Below, piece by piece: positions 27,884-35,604 of a DNA stretch of 64,000 nt. Source of the stretch: Dietzia sp. B32 (GTDB lineage Bacteria; Actinomycetota; Actinomycetes; Mycobacteriales; Mycobacteriaceae). The position numbers and the translations under genes are program-made. The stretch lies in NCBI RefSeq assembly GCF_024732245.1, contig NZ_CP093845.1, positions 868,001 through 932,000 on the forward strand, written 5' to 3'. The notes under the pieces were generated by a model. The model ran no database searches, was not told the DNA's origin, and saw nothing but the letters and a program-made list of their open reading frames with translations. How positions within the stretch are numbered: position 1 is the stretch's first letter; each line of letters opens with the position of its first letter.

Positions 27884-28657
27884 GTGGAGTACACCGGGAT
27901 CGACGTGGTGATCCCCGCCCACGATGAGCAGGACCTGCTCGCGGGCTGTCTCGACGCGCTCGCGGACTGCATCGCCGCCACCCCGGTCCCGGTGACCGTC
28001 ACGGTCGTGCTGGACTCCTGCAGCGACGCCACCGAGGAGATCGCGCGGGGGCGGGCCCGTCTCGTGCGGACGAGCGCCCGCAACGTCGGCATCGCCCGGG
28101 CGCGCGGGTTCGACTCGCTGCGGTGTTCCTCGCCGTCGTCGCCCTCATCGTCGTCGCCCTCATCGTCGTCGCCCTCATCGTCGTCGCCCTCATCGTCGTC
28201 GCCCTCGTCGTCGTTGCCAGCGGCGCCCCGCACGCGGCGCTGGTACGCGACCACCGACGCCGACTCGCGTGTGCCCCGCTCGTGGCTCACCGACCAGCTG
28301 GCATTGGCCCGCGCCGGCGCCGACGTCGTGGCCGGTCTGGTCGAGGTCGACGCCTGGTCGGACTGGGCCCCCGCCACCCGGTTGCGCTACCTCGAGGGCT
28401 ACCACCCGGGCCCCGGCCACCGGCACATCCACGGCGCCAACATAGGCCTCTCCAGCGAGGCCTACCGTCGGCTGGGCGGCTTCGACCCGCTTCCCGTCCA
28501 CGAGGACGTCCGCCTGGTCGGGCGTGCGCAGGACGCCGGTCTGACGGTGGTGTGGTCGACCGCCGCGCCCGTGACGACCTCGTCCCGCCGGTCCGGGCGA
28601 GCCCCCGACGGATTCGCCGCCCACCTCGCCGCCATCGAAGGGACCCTTGCGCCATGA
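27884..28657 (+). CDS. family 2 glycosyltransferase with internal tandem-repeat insertion
   Basis: A 257-residue GT-A glycosyltransferase. The N-terminal I-D-V-V-I-P-A-H-D-E-Q is the nucleotide-sugar fold start, T-D-A-D-S-R-V-P is the metal-binding DxD, and H-I-H-G-A-N-I-G-L-S and F-D-P-L-P-V-H-E-D-V-R are conserved acceptor-side blocks. Between R-G-F-D-S-L and T-R-R-W-Y-A-T-T-D-A-D a run of S-S-P-S-S units is inserted, encoded by six 15-base repeats (28130-28219). It would be a surface loop just before the DxD strand. The start is GTG. It overlaps the next gene by 4 bases (ATGA), opening a four-gene coupled operon. Confidence 0.85.
   Translation: MEYTGIDVVIPAHDEQDLLAGCLDALADCIAATPVPVTVTVVLDSCSDATEEIARGRARLVRTSARNVGIARARGFDSLRCSSPSSPSSSSPSSSSPSSSSPSSSSPSSSLPAAPRTRRWYATTDADSRVPRSWLTDQLALARAGADVVAGLVEVDAWSDWAPATRLRYLEGYHPGPGHRHIHGANIGLSSEAYRRLGGFDPLPVHEDVRLVGRAQDAGLTVVWSTAAPVTTSSRRSGRAPDGFAAHLAAIEGTLAP
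28130..28219. repeat. 15-bp minisatellite inside the glycosyltransferase gene
   Basis: Six 15-base units lie head to tail. Four are identical (TCATCGTCGTCGCCC, 28145-28204), with a variant at each end. The unit is a multiple of three, so gain or loss would change the protein by five residues without shifting the frame. The opposite strand would read Asp/Glu/Gly repeats. Confidence 0.9.
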
Positions 28658-29739
28658 GCTCGACCGACGGCTCCACCACGTCCTCCGCGCCCACCGCCTC
28701 CCCCGCGCCCACCGGCACCATGGGATCCGCCGACCTCGCCCGCGCGTGGATTCGCGAGGGTCGTGCCGACCTGCCCCTGCCCGCCCGTGGCGACACCCGC
28801 ACGCGGTGGGCCGAGCTCACCGCGATGTGCACCCACGACATCGCCGCCGGACGCCTCGTCGAAGCCCACGCGGACGCCGACGCGATCCTCGCCGAGATCG
28901 AGGGCACCCGCGTGGGGCGCGACGAACTGTGGGGCGTGTGGGCCGCCGAGCCGCCGATGCCGGTGCTCACCGCCCGACGCCCGGGCGACGGCTCGGGCCG
29001 CGCCCCGGGTGACGGCTCGGGCCGCGCCCCGGGTGACGGGTGGGTGCTCGACGGGGTGAAGAGCTGGTGCTCCGGCGGCGACGTGTGCACGCACGCCCTG
29101 GTCACCGCCCTCGACCGCGACGACGATGACGACGACGAGCCCCGCTTGTTCGCCGTGGATCTGCGTCACCCCGGTGTCGCCCCCCGGGCGGACGGCTGGG
29201 CGAACCCGGGGATGGCGGGCAGCCGCACCACCGCCGTCGAGTTCACCGACGTGCCGGCCCGCGCCGTCGGCGACCGTCGCTCCTACCTCGACCGGCCCGG
29301 GTTCTGGCACGGCGGCGTCGGGGTGGCCGCCTGCTGGCTGGGCGCCGGGATCGCCGTGGCGCGGCCGCTGCTCGCGAGGGCGACCCGGCCCGACGTCGAC
29401 CCCCACACCCTGGCCCACCTCGGAGGCGTGGACGTGGCCCTGGGCGGGGCCTCGTGGGCGCTGGACGCGGCCGCCGCGGAGATCGATCGCGACGGACCCG
29501 ACGCCGACCTCACCGCCGCGCGCCACCGGGCCGTGCGGGTCCGCGCGATGGTCGAGGCCGCGGTCGACGAGACCATCCGGCGCGTCGGCCGGGCACTCGG
29601 CCCGGCGCCCCTCGCGATGGACCCCCGTCACGCGCAGAACGTGTCCGACGCCCAGGTGTACATCCGGCAGTTCCACGCCGAGCACGACCTCGCCGGGCTG
29701 GGCGCCACCGCCCGTACCCACGGCGGGTGGGCGTGGTGA
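28654..29739 (+). CDS. acyl-CoA dehydrogenase-like protein of the glycolipid-type cluster
   Basis: A 361-residue protein of the acyl-CoA dehydrogenase fold. The mid-domain W-V-L-D-G-V-K-S-W-C-S-G-G-D-V-C-T-H matches the 'G x K x W x S' flavin-binding beta region, and the C-terminal four-helix part ends in V-Y-I-R-Q-F-H-A-E-H-D-L. It is shorter than typical members (about 380-400) and its catalytic Glu is not obvious. It also carries two 24-base tandem repeats encoding D-G-S-G-R-A-P-G and an Asp run, both just beside the flavin domain. It overlaps both neighbours by 4 bases. Oxidation of an acyl chain, or of an amine, is possible; the partner enzymes suggest a modified glycoconjugate. Confidence 0.75.
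   Translation: MSSTDGSTTSSAPTASPAPTGTMGSADLARAWIREGRADLPLPARGDTRTRWAELTAMCTHDIAAGRLVEAHADADAILAEIEGTRVGRDELWGVWAAEPPMPVLTARRPGDGSGRAPGDGSGRAPGDGWVLDGVKSWCSGGDVCTHALVTALDRDDDDDDEPRLFAVDLRHPGVAPRADGWANPGMAGSRTTAVEFTDVPARAVGDRRSYLDRPGFWHGGVGVAACWLGAGIAVARPLLARATRPDVDPHTLAHLGGVDVALGGASWALDAAAAEIDRDGPDADLTAARHRAVRVRAMVEAAVDETIRRVGRALGPAPLAMDPRHAQNVSDAQVYIRQFHAEHDLAGLGATARTHGGWAW
28987..29034. repeat. two 24-bp tandem repeats inside the acyl-CoA dehydrogenase-like gene
   Basis: Identical 24-base units at 28987-29010 and 29011-29034, each encoding D-G-S-G-R-A-P-G, followed by a partial third copy. In frame; a length change would leave the reading frame intact. Confidence 0.9.
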
Positions 29740-30524
29740 CGGGTCCCGCGGCGGCCGGTTCCACTCAGTGGGCCGGCATCGGACCCGGCGACCGGGGCAC
29801 TCCCCACGCGAGCTGGGACGCCTGGCTCGGCGCGCGGGCCCCGGATCCGGAGCTGACCGTTCCCGCCGGGACGCGGCGGCTGGTCGTGGTCGCGCCCCAC
29901 CCCGACGACGAGGTCCTCGGCGTCGGTGTCACCGCCACCCGGTTCGCCGCGGCCGGGGTGGAGGTGGCGATCGTGGCCGTCACCGACGGCGACGCCTCGC
30001 ACCCCGACTCCCCCACCGTGACGCCCGCGCAGCTCGCCGCGCTGCGGGTCTCCGAGAGCCGCCGCGCCTGTGCCGTACTGGGCCTGCCCGAGCCTGTGCG
30101 GGTCGGCCTCCCGGACGGGGGCGTCCATGCGCACGAGGCTCGGCTGGCGGAGGCGATCGTGGAGGCCGTCGGTGGGGTCCCCGGACCGGACTGCGTCGTA
30201 CTGAGCACCTGGCGCGGCGACGGCCACCCGGACCACGAGGCCTCCGGTCGCGCGGCCGCCGAGGCCTGCGCCGCCACCGGGGCGCGGTTGCTCGAGTACC
30301 CGGTGTGGACCTGGCACTGGGCCGAGCCGGGAGATCCGCGGGTGCCCTGGGACCGGAGACGCCGCGTCGTCCTGACGGAGTCCGAGTTCGCCGCCAAGCA
30401 GGCGGCCGTCGGCGAGTTCGTCACCCAGATCGCCCCGCTCTCGGATCAGCCGGGGGACGAGGCCATCCTTCCCGACTGGATCCTCGATCGCCTGGTTACC
30501 CGCGAGGAGACGGTGTTCTGGTGA
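29736..30524 (+). CDS. PIG-L family de-N-acetylase
   Basis: A 262-residue zinc deacetylase of the LmbE/PIG-L fold. The N-terminal A-P-H55-P-D57-D58-E motif binds zinc and supplies the catalytic Asp, and a second site D-G-H-P-D-H lies in the middle. These enzymes remove the N-acetyl group from GlcNAc-type residues in glycolipids, mycothiol precursors or antibiotics. The start is GTG overlapping the stop of the preceding gene (GTGA), and its own stop overlaps the next start. In this operon it should act on the sugar placed by the family 2 glycosyltransferase. Confidence 0.9.
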   Translation: MTGPAAAGSTQWAGIGPGDRGTPHASWDAWLGARAPDPELTVPAGTRRLVVVAPHPDDEVLGVGVTATRFAAAGVEVAIVAVTDGDASHPDSPTVTPAQLAALRVSESRRACAVLGLPEPVRVGLPDGGVHAHEARLAEAIVEAVGGVPGPDCVVLSTWRGDGHPDHEASGRAAAEACAATGARLLEYPVWTWHWAEPGDPRVPWDRRRRVVLTESEFAAKQAAVGEFVTQIAPLSDQPGDEAILPDWILDRLVTREETVFW

Positions 30525-31093
30525 GCACCCCCGGCCGTTACTTCGAGGAGATGTACTCCGGGTCGGCAGACCCCTGGGACTTCGCCGGCTCCTGGTACGA
30601 ACTGCGGCGCTACCGACTGCTCGTCGCCTCGCTTCCCGAGCAGCGGTACCGCGTGGGCTTCGAACCCGCGTGCTCGGTGGGCGTGCTCACCGAGATGCTC
30701 GCCGGGCGGTGCGACGAGGTTCACGCGGTGGACGTCGTCGACACCGCTGCCGAGAACGCCCGCCGACGGGTTGAACGTGCGGGGCTGGACCACGTCCACG
30801 TCCGCACCGCCGACGCGCTGGATCCGTGGCCGCGAAGGTCCTGCGACCTTCTCGTCCTCTCGGAGTTCCTCTACTACACACCGGTCGACGGGCTCGACGA
30901 CCTGCTCACGTCCATGCTGCGGCTGGCCGAACCCGGCGGGACCGTCGTGGCCTGCCACTGGCTGGGGCATTCCGACGACCACGCCTGCCACGGCGAGGAC
31001 GTCCACGCCGCGCTCGCGCGCCGCACCGACCTCACCCGGATCGTCCACCACCGCGAGGAGGGATTCCTCCTGGAGGTCTTCCGCCGCGCCTGA
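30521..31093 (+). CDS. NodS-like SAM-dependent methyltransferase
   Basis: A 190-residue class I methyltransferase. The opening Y-F-E-E-M-Y-S-G-S-A-D-P-W-D-F and Y-E-L-R-R-Y-R resemble the NodS family, and F-E-P-A-C-S-V-G-V-L-T is the SAM-binding glycine loop. V-D-V-V-D-T-A is motif II, and L-L-V-L-S-E-F-L-Y-Y supplies the active-site strand. In rhizobia NodS N-methylates the deacetylated amino sugar made by NodB. The PIG-L gene upstream, with which it overlaps by 4 bases, would create just such an amine. It ends the coupled four-gene operon. Confidence 0.85.
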   Translation: MSTPGRYFEEMYSGSADPWDFAGSWYELRRYRLLVASLPEQRYRVGFEPACSVGVLTEMLAGRCDEVHAVDVVDTAAENARRRVERAGLDHVHVRTADALDPWPRRSCDLLVLSEFLYYTPVDGLDDLLTSMLRLAEPGGTVVACHWLGHSDDHACHGEDVHAALARRTDLTRIVHHREEGFLLEVFRRA

Positions 31094-31106
31094 TTGCCGG
31101 CTGCAG

Positions 31107-31772
31107 CTAGTCCGGCTCCAGCTGCGGCTCCGGAGCCAACGCCTCAGCCTTGGCCTCGGCCTCCGCTCGAGTGACGAGATGCACTATCGCCTCGGTGTGC
31201 AGCCGGAACAACTCCCGGACGTCCGCGTCCCCGGTCAGGGATGCGAGGAAGATTCCGTCCCCGCCGGCGAGGGCGTACGTCGCGAGCACCCGGGCGTCCC
31301 CCTCCGGCAGCCCCGGCCGGACCCGGCACAGTTCCGCCGCGATGCGGTCGAGAGCCTCCCGGCGCAGGCGGAGGTAGATGCCGCGGGCGGCCGGCTCCAC
31401 GGGCCTGCGCTCCAGCGCCAGCATCAGACACAGGCGGAGGAAGTCGGGCGAGTCGCGGAACGTCCTGGCCACCCCCAGGCAGAAGGCGGTCACGCGCTCC
31501 CGCAGGTCCTCGCCTTCCCCGCGGGTCACCTGACCCAGCCAGAGTTCGACGCTCTCCTCCACCACGGCCGCCAGCAGTGCGTCCTTGTCCGCGAAGTGCC
31601 AGTAGATCGAGCTCGCGGGGAGCCCGCTCTCCTTGCTCACCTGTGCGATCGAGGTTCCCTCGTACCCGCGTTCACCGGCGACAGCGGCAGCGGCGTCGAT
31701 GATCCTGCGCCGGGACTCCCTCCCTTTGGCCCGGGTGCGCCTGCCCGTGGTCCCGGTCGATTTCTCAGCCAT
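31107..31772 (-). CDS. TetR-family transcriptional regulator
   Basis: A 221-residue regulator with the TetR DNA-binding helices (R-R-I-I-D-A-A-A-A-V-A-G then T-S-I-A-Q-V-S-K-E-S-G-L-P-A-S-S-I-Y-W-H-F) and an unusual long acidic-alanine tail (A-E-A-E-A-K-A-E-A-L-A-P-E-P). It is divergent from the HdeD-like membrane protein, and a perfect 22-base palindrome lies between them. That makes autoregulation and control of the neighbour the simplest hypothesis. It is convergent with the four-gene cluster, so any role there would be indirect. Confidence 0.85.
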   Translation of the reverse strand: MAEKSTGTTGRRTRAKGRESRRRIIDAAAAVAGERGYEGTSIAQVSKESGLPASSIYWHFADKDALLAAVVEESVELWLGQVTRGEGEDLRERVTAFCLGVARTFRDSPDFLRLCLMLALERRPVEPAARGIYLRLRREALDRIAAELCRVRPGLPEGDARVLATYALAGGDGIFLASLTGDADVRELFRLHTEAIVHLVTRAEAEAKAEALAPEPQLEPD

Positions 31773-31826
31773 CCGATCCCTCGTTCCTGTGTCCGGCGAC
31801 TCATTGCGAACTCCCCGCCCCAGACT

Positions 31827-31848
31827 TACTGTAGTGATCACTACAGTA
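31827..31848. promoter_or_regulatory. perfect 22-bp palindrome, probable TetR operator
   Basis: The half-site TACTGTAGTGA is followed directly by its exact reverse complement, 11+11 bases with no spacer. It is 55 bases from the TetR start and 40 bases from the divergent membrane-protein start. This length and symmetry are classic for a TetR dimer or dimer-of-dimers site. Confidence 0.7.
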
Positions 31849-31887
31849 CCGTGCGGCGACCGCCGCCAGCACAGGAAGAGTGGAGAA

Positions 31888-32454
31888 ATGATCGAATCGT
31901 TGACCCGGAACTGGTGGGTCCAACTCGTCCGCGGAGCTCTGGCGATAAGCCTCGGCGCGACCGCGCTGGTCTCGCCTGCCACGACCATGACGCTCGCGGT
32001 GTTCCTCGTCGCCGCGTTCGCCATCGGCGACGGCGCGATGACCATGACCACCGGCCTCGCGCTGCCGGACCGCGCCCCCGGCCGCGGCGGGATCGTCCTC
32101 GCCGGCGCTGGCTTCGTGATCCTCGGGCTGGTCGTGCTGTTCTGGCCCGGCATCTCGGCGACCGCGCTGACCCTGCTCTTCGCCGCCTGGCTGGTCGCCT
32201 CCGGCGCCCTCGTCGCCTTCGGCGCGCACACGCTGCGCTCGGCGATCCCCGACCCGTGGGTCATGGTGGCCCTCGGCATCGTCCTGACCGTGGTCGGGCT
32301 CGGAGTGGGCGTCGTGGGCCCCGCGGCGATCGGCACGTTCGTCACCTTCGCCGGCTGGTTCGGTCTCGCCGTGGGCGTGGTCATGGTCGCGGTGGCGTTC
32401 CGACTCCGTGCCGACTCCGACCGGCTCGAGCGCCGGGTGGCCGTCGCAGCCTGA
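31888..32454 (+). CDS. HdeD/DUF308-like membrane protein
   Basis: A 188-residue protein with six hydrophobic segments arranged as three repeats of a short two-helix unit, each with small residues and Gly (V-L-A-G-A-G-F-V-I-L-G; F-W-P-G-I-S-A-T). The start N-W-W-V-Q-L-V-R-G-A-L-A-I and the internal L-F-W-P-G are characteristic of HdeD-type (DUF308) membrane proteins, associated in E. coli with acid resistance. GGAG lies 5 bases before the ATG. Its promoter region contains the 22-base palindrome. A strong hairpin terminator follows. Confidence 0.75.
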   Translation: MIESLTRNWWVQLVRGALAISLGATALVSPATTMTLAVFLVAAFAIGDGAMTMTTGLALPDRAPGRGGIVLAGAGFVILGLVVLFWPGISATALTLLFAAWLVASGALVAFGAHTLRSAIPDPWVMVALGIVLTVVGLGVGVVGPAAIGTFVTFAGWFGLAVGVVMVAVAFRLRADSDRLERRVAVAA

Positions 32455-32478
32455 ACCGCGCCGCCCTCATCCACCGGC

Positions 32479-32516
32479 AAGGGCCGGGTGTCCCAAGTGC
32501 GACGCCCGGCCCTTTT
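32479..32516. terminator. rho-independent terminator, probably bidirectional
   Basis: A 14-bp stem (32479-32492 with 32501-32514, one G-U pair) with an 8-base loop. It is followed by TTTT, and preceded on the other strand by a matching AA start. It lies between convergent genes: the HdeD-like gene and the next TetR gene. Confidence 0.8.
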
Positions 32517-32537
32517 GCCATGTGACCGTGCGACCTA

Positions 32538-33245
32538 CTACGGGCTTCCGGGCCCCGGGCGCATGTCGCGACCCTGCGGCGAGCCACCGGGGTGGCTCGG
32601 CTCGCCGTACTTCTCGAGGACGTCGACCCCCAGCGTCGGCGAGGGATCGAGATGCGAGAGCCCGTTGAAACAGAGGTTGACTATGTGCGCGGCGACCTCT
32701 TCCTTGGGCGGCGTGCGGGCGTCGAGCCACCACTGGGCGGTACCGGAGACCATCCCGACCAGGGCCTGCGCGTACACGCTGGTGGTGATGGGGTCGAACC
32801 CACGGGCGACGAACTCCTCCTCGAGGATGTAGGTCACGCTCGCGGTGGCGTCGTTGAGCAGGGTCGAATACGAGCCCCCGCCCACCGGGGACGATTCGCG
32901 CACCAGGATGCGGAAGCCGTCCGTGCGTTCCTCGACGTAGCGCAGCAGCGCCATCGCCGCGCGCTCGATGCGCCGCCGCGACCCCTCACCCTGCAGCGCC
33001 TCGGTGATCTCCGCACCGAGGTAGGCGAGCTCTCGGTCACACACGACCGCGTAGAGACCCTCCTTGCCGCCGAAGTGCTCGTAGACCACCGGCTTGGACA
33101 CGCCCGCCGCCGCGGCGATGTCCTCGACGGTCGCGGCGTCGTACCCGTTCTCCGCGAAGATCCGCCGACCGACCTCCACCAGCTGCTGCCGCCGCTTGGC
33201 AGCAGACATCCTGGTCCTCGGTGCCGGTACGCCCACGCCCGTCAT
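32538..33245 (-). CDS. TetR-family transcriptional regulator
   Basis: A 235-residue regulator. The helix-turn-helix is in Q-Q-L-V-E-V-G-R-R-I-F-A-E-N-G-Y and V-E-D-I-A-A-A-A-G-V-S-K-P-V-V-Y-E-H-F-G-G-K-E-G-L-Y. The ligand domain follows and the tail is Gly/Pro-rich. ATG 33245 follows GGTGGGAC; a second ATG 12 codons in is possible. It is divergent from the FAD-dependent steroid-type oxidoreductase, 141 bases away, and probably regulates it. Confidence 0.85.
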   Translation of the reverse strand: MTGVGVPAPRTRMSAAKRRQQLVEVGRRIFAENGYDAATVEDIAAAAGVSKPVVYEHFGGKEGLYAVVCDRELAYLGAEITEALQGEGSRRRIERAAMALLRYVEERTDGFRILVRESSPVGGGSYSTLLNDATASVTYILEEEFVARGFDPITTSVYAQALVGMVSGTAQWWLDARTPPKEEVAAHIVNLCFNGLSHLDPSPTLGVDVLEKYGEPSHPGGSPQGRDMRPGPGSP

Positions 33246-33340
33246 GTCCCACCCCTTTTTCCGATGACCCGAGAATAACCACCTCTCGATCACGCTCCCC
33301 CCGTTCGGCGGCTCACCGACCCCGTCGGCACCCGAACGCA

Positions 33341-33358
33341 TGTATCATTGTTGACGCA
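33341..33358. promoter_or_regulatory. imperfect inverted repeat between TetR and FAD oxidoreductase
   Basis: TGTATCA is followed four bases later by TGACGCA, matching its reverse complement at 5 of 7 positions. It lies 29-46 bases before the oxidoreductase start and could be the TetR binding site. Weak evidence. Confidence 0.3.
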
Positions 33359-33386
33359 TCACCAACTTGAGGCGAAGGAGCGAACA

Positions 33387-35249
33387 ATGGCAATTCGACA
33401 GCCCGGACATCGCGGCACCATCGGCACCGTGACCGAGCACGGAGTCCCCTCGACCGTGGACATCGTGGTGATCGGCTCCGGCGGCGCCGGCCTCACCGCG
33501 GCGTTGACCGCCGCCAGGGACGGCGCGAGCGTGCTGGTCGTGGAGTCCCTCGAGATCGTCGGCGGCGCGACCGGCGTCTCGGCCGGCGCCGCCTGGATCC
33601 CCGCCCACGGATATTCGACCAAGGCACTCGGGGTGGACGACTCCCTCGATGACGCCCGCACCTACATCTACGGTGACGGTCGCGGCGAGACGCTCGACCA
33701 CGAGGTCATCGAGACCTTCCTCCAAGAGGGCCCCAAGGTCGCCCGCTACATCGAGGCCAACACCAAGTTCGGCTGGATCCCCGTGATCTGGCCCGACTAC
33801 CACTCGGACATCCCCGGTGCCTCCGTCGGCCGCGCCCTGTTCCCCGGGCCGTACAACGCCGAGGGCCTCGGCGAGGCCGCGCAGTACGTCCGCCCGGCGC
33901 TGACCTCGGGTATGGCCAAGAACCCGATGCCGTTCTGGGCGCTGGCCGGTCTCACGACCGACGCCTCCTGGATGGCCGGCCCCGCGCTCGTGGGTGCGCT
34001 GCTCGAGGCCGGGCTGGTCGCCGGTGTCGAGGTGCGCGTCCAGGCCCCGGCCGAGCGACTGTTGATCGAGAACGGCGCGGTCACCGGCCTGGTCATCTCG
34101 GCTGACGGCACCGAGCACACGGTGCGCGCCAACAACGGCGTGATCATCGCCTCGGGCGGCTTCGAGACCTCCGACGAGCTCGCCACCGAGTATCTGGACG
34201 GGCCACTGGGCACGCACGTCTCCCCCAAGGGCCACAACGGCATCGCCGTGCAGCTGGCCAAGGAGGTCGGCGCCGAGCTCACCACGATGGACGCCGCCTG
34301 GTGGATGCCCGGTGTGCAGATCCCGGGCGAGACCCTGGACGGCGTGCCGTTCGCGCGGCTCCTGCTGGGTGAGCGTTCGCTGCCCCACTCGATCATCGTG
34401 AACTCCGCCGGCAAGCGTTTCGCCAACGAGGCCCTGTCCTACGACCAGTTCGGCGGCGCCATGCGCGCGACCAACGACGAGACAGGCGGCAGTAACGACC
34501 CGGCGTACTTCGTCTTCGACCAGAACTTCTGGGACAAGTACGGCCTCTTCGGCTCGGTGCCCGGCGGCGAGGTCCCCGAGTACATCCACCAGGCGGCCTC
34601 GCTGTCCGCGCTGGCGAAGAAGATCGGCGTGGACGAGGTCGGCCTGCTCAAGACGGTCGACGAGTTCAACCCCGAGGCCGCCGCGGGTCGCGATCCGTGG
34701 TTCGGCCGCGGCGAGGCGCTGTTCGACCGGTACTTCGGTGACTACAAGCCGTTCCTCGGTCGCTTCTCCTCCGGGTCGTTCGCCCCGGCCGCGACCATGA
34801 AGGCCCAGATCGCGCTCGCCCTGGGAGTCGCGCCGATCGTCAACCGCGCCGCGAAAAAGGTCGCACAGCGCAACGACGCCGAGGCGGTCCGTAAGGCACT
34901 CGTCGGGCCGCTGGCCAAGTTCATGAAGCCGGTGCTCTCCTCGCCCCGCTCGTCGACGCTCGGCCCGCTGGAGAAGGGCCCGTTCTACGCGGTGAAGGTG
35001 CACGCCTCGGCACTGGGCACGGTCGGCGGTCCCGTCACCGATGCCTCCGGTCGCGTGATCACCACGTCCGGTGCTGTTGTTCCGGGCCTGTACTCGGCCG
35101 GTAACGCCGGTGGCGCTCCCACGAAGGGCTTCTACGCCGGAGCCGGCGGCACCATCTCGCTCGGCCTGGTGTTCGGGCACCTCGCCGGCAAGATCGCGGC
35201 AGCGACGCCGACGACCCCCGGAGCCGCTTCCGACCCGCAGACCGCGTAA
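33387..35249 (+). CDS. FAD-binding dehydrogenase, 3-ketosteroid-delta-1-dehydrogenase-like
   Basis: A 620-residue flavoprotein of the FAD_binding_2 family. The Rossmann motif is V-I-G30-S-G-G-A-G35-L-T-A, followed by V-V-E-S-L-E-I-V-G-G-A-T-G-V-S-A-G. The C-terminal G-L-Y-S-A-G-N-A-G-G-A-P-T-K-G-F-Y-A-G-A-G-G-T-I closes the FAD site as in 3-ketosteroid dehydrogenases and fumarate-reductase-like enzymes. A steroid or similar ring substrate is likely but unproven. GAAGGAG precedes the ATG by 6 bases. The divergent TetR gene is its probable regulator, and a strong hairpin follows the gene. Confidence 0.8.
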   Translation: MAIRQPGHRGTIGTVTEHGVPSTVDIVVIGSGGAGLTAALTAARDGASVLVVESLEIVGGATGVSAGAAWIPAHGYSTKALGVDDSLDDARTYIYGDGRGETLDHEVIETFLQEGPKVARYIEANTKFGWIPVIWPDYHSDIPGASVGRALFPGPYNAEGLGEAAQYVRPALTSGMAKNPMPFWALAGLTTDASWMAGPALVGALLEAGLVAGVEVRVQAPAERLLIENGAVTGLVISADGTEHTVRANNGVIIASGGFETSDELATEYLDGPLGTHVSPKGHNGIAVQLAKEVGAELTTMDAAWWMPGVQIPGETLDGVPFARLLLGERSLPHSIIVNSAGKRFANEALSYDQFGGAMRATNDETGGSNDPAYFVFDQNFWDKYGLFGSVPGGEVPEYIHQAASLSALAKKIGVDEVGLLKTVDEFNPEAAAGRDPWFGRGEALFDRYFGDYKPFLGRFSSGSFAPAATMKAQIALALGVAPIVNRAAKKVAQRNDAEAVRKALVGPLAKFMKPVLSSPRSSTLGPLEKGPFYAVKVHASALGTVGGPVTDASGRVITTSGAVVPGLYSAGNAGGAPTKGFYAGAGGTISLGLVFGHLAGKIAAATPTTPGAASDPQTA

Positions 35250-35283
35250 CCCCGCGCGGCGGCGATTGTCGCTGCTCGCAGAA

Positions 35284-35327
35284 GGTTGGGCCCATCGGTG
35301 CGCAGGTACGCATCGGTGGGCCCGACC
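35284..35327. terminator. strong terminator-like hairpin
   Basis: A 19-bp stem (35284-35302 with 35309-35327, including three G-U pairs) and a 6-base loop follow the FAD oxidoreductase, 35-78 bases after its stop. It lacks a long T-run, as is common in high-GC actinobacteria. It would separate the oxidoreductase transcript from tRNA-Gln. Confidence 0.6.
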
Positions 35328-35365
35328 TCATGTGCCAGACTGGTGACGGCCCGTTCGCGGGCCGT

Positions 35366-35437
35366 TCCCCCGTGGTGTAATCGGCAACACTCCTGATTTT
35401 GGTTCAGGCATTTCAGGTTCGAGTCCTGGCGGGGGAG
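35366..35437 (+). tRNA. tRNA-Gln (anticodon UUG)
   Basis: A 72-base cloverleaf. The acceptor TCCCCCG (35366-35372) pairs with CGGGGGA (35430-35436), with a G discriminator. The anticodon stem CCTGA/TCAGG encloses a 7-base loop with anticodon TTG at 35399-35401. The T arm is CAGG-TTCGAGT-CCTG. CCA is not encoded. The stop codon of the convergent 53-residue gene begins at the next base (35438). Confidence 0.93.
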
Positions 35438-35599
35438 CTAGAAGATCCCGCCGAAGATCCCCAGCGCCAACACCAGCAGCAGGATCGCAATGAGCGCGAA
35501 CGCCGTCAATGCCGGCTGCCGAGCGCGCCGCGGCGAGCGCTTCACCTCGTCGTCGGGCGGGAAGGTCGGGTCCTGCTCCGGTCGACCGGGTCCGTTCAT
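35438..35599 (-). CDS. 53-residue single-pass membrane protein
   Basis: A small gene between the pyruvate-oxidase-like gene and tRNA-Gln. The product has an acidic/Pro-rich N-terminus (P-E-Q-D-P-T-F-P-P-D-D-E), a basic boundary (R-S-P-R-R-A-R-Q), then one membrane helix (T-A-F-A-L-I-A-I-L-L-L-V-L-A-L) and a Gly-Ile tail, so the N-terminus is likely cytoplasmic. It begins 5 bases after the stop of the gene upstream, so it is in its operon. Its stop abuts the tRNA 3' end on the other strand. Function unknown. Confidence 0.65.
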   Translation of the reverse strand: MNGPGRPEQDPTFPPDDEVKRSPRRARQPALTAFALIAILLLVLALGIFGGIF

Positions 35600-35604
35600 C
35601 CCCG

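Noticed and set aside
28130-28219. Tandem repeats considered as a CRISPR array
   Set aside because: The units are 15 bases, directly adjacent with no spacers, and lie inside a coding frame.
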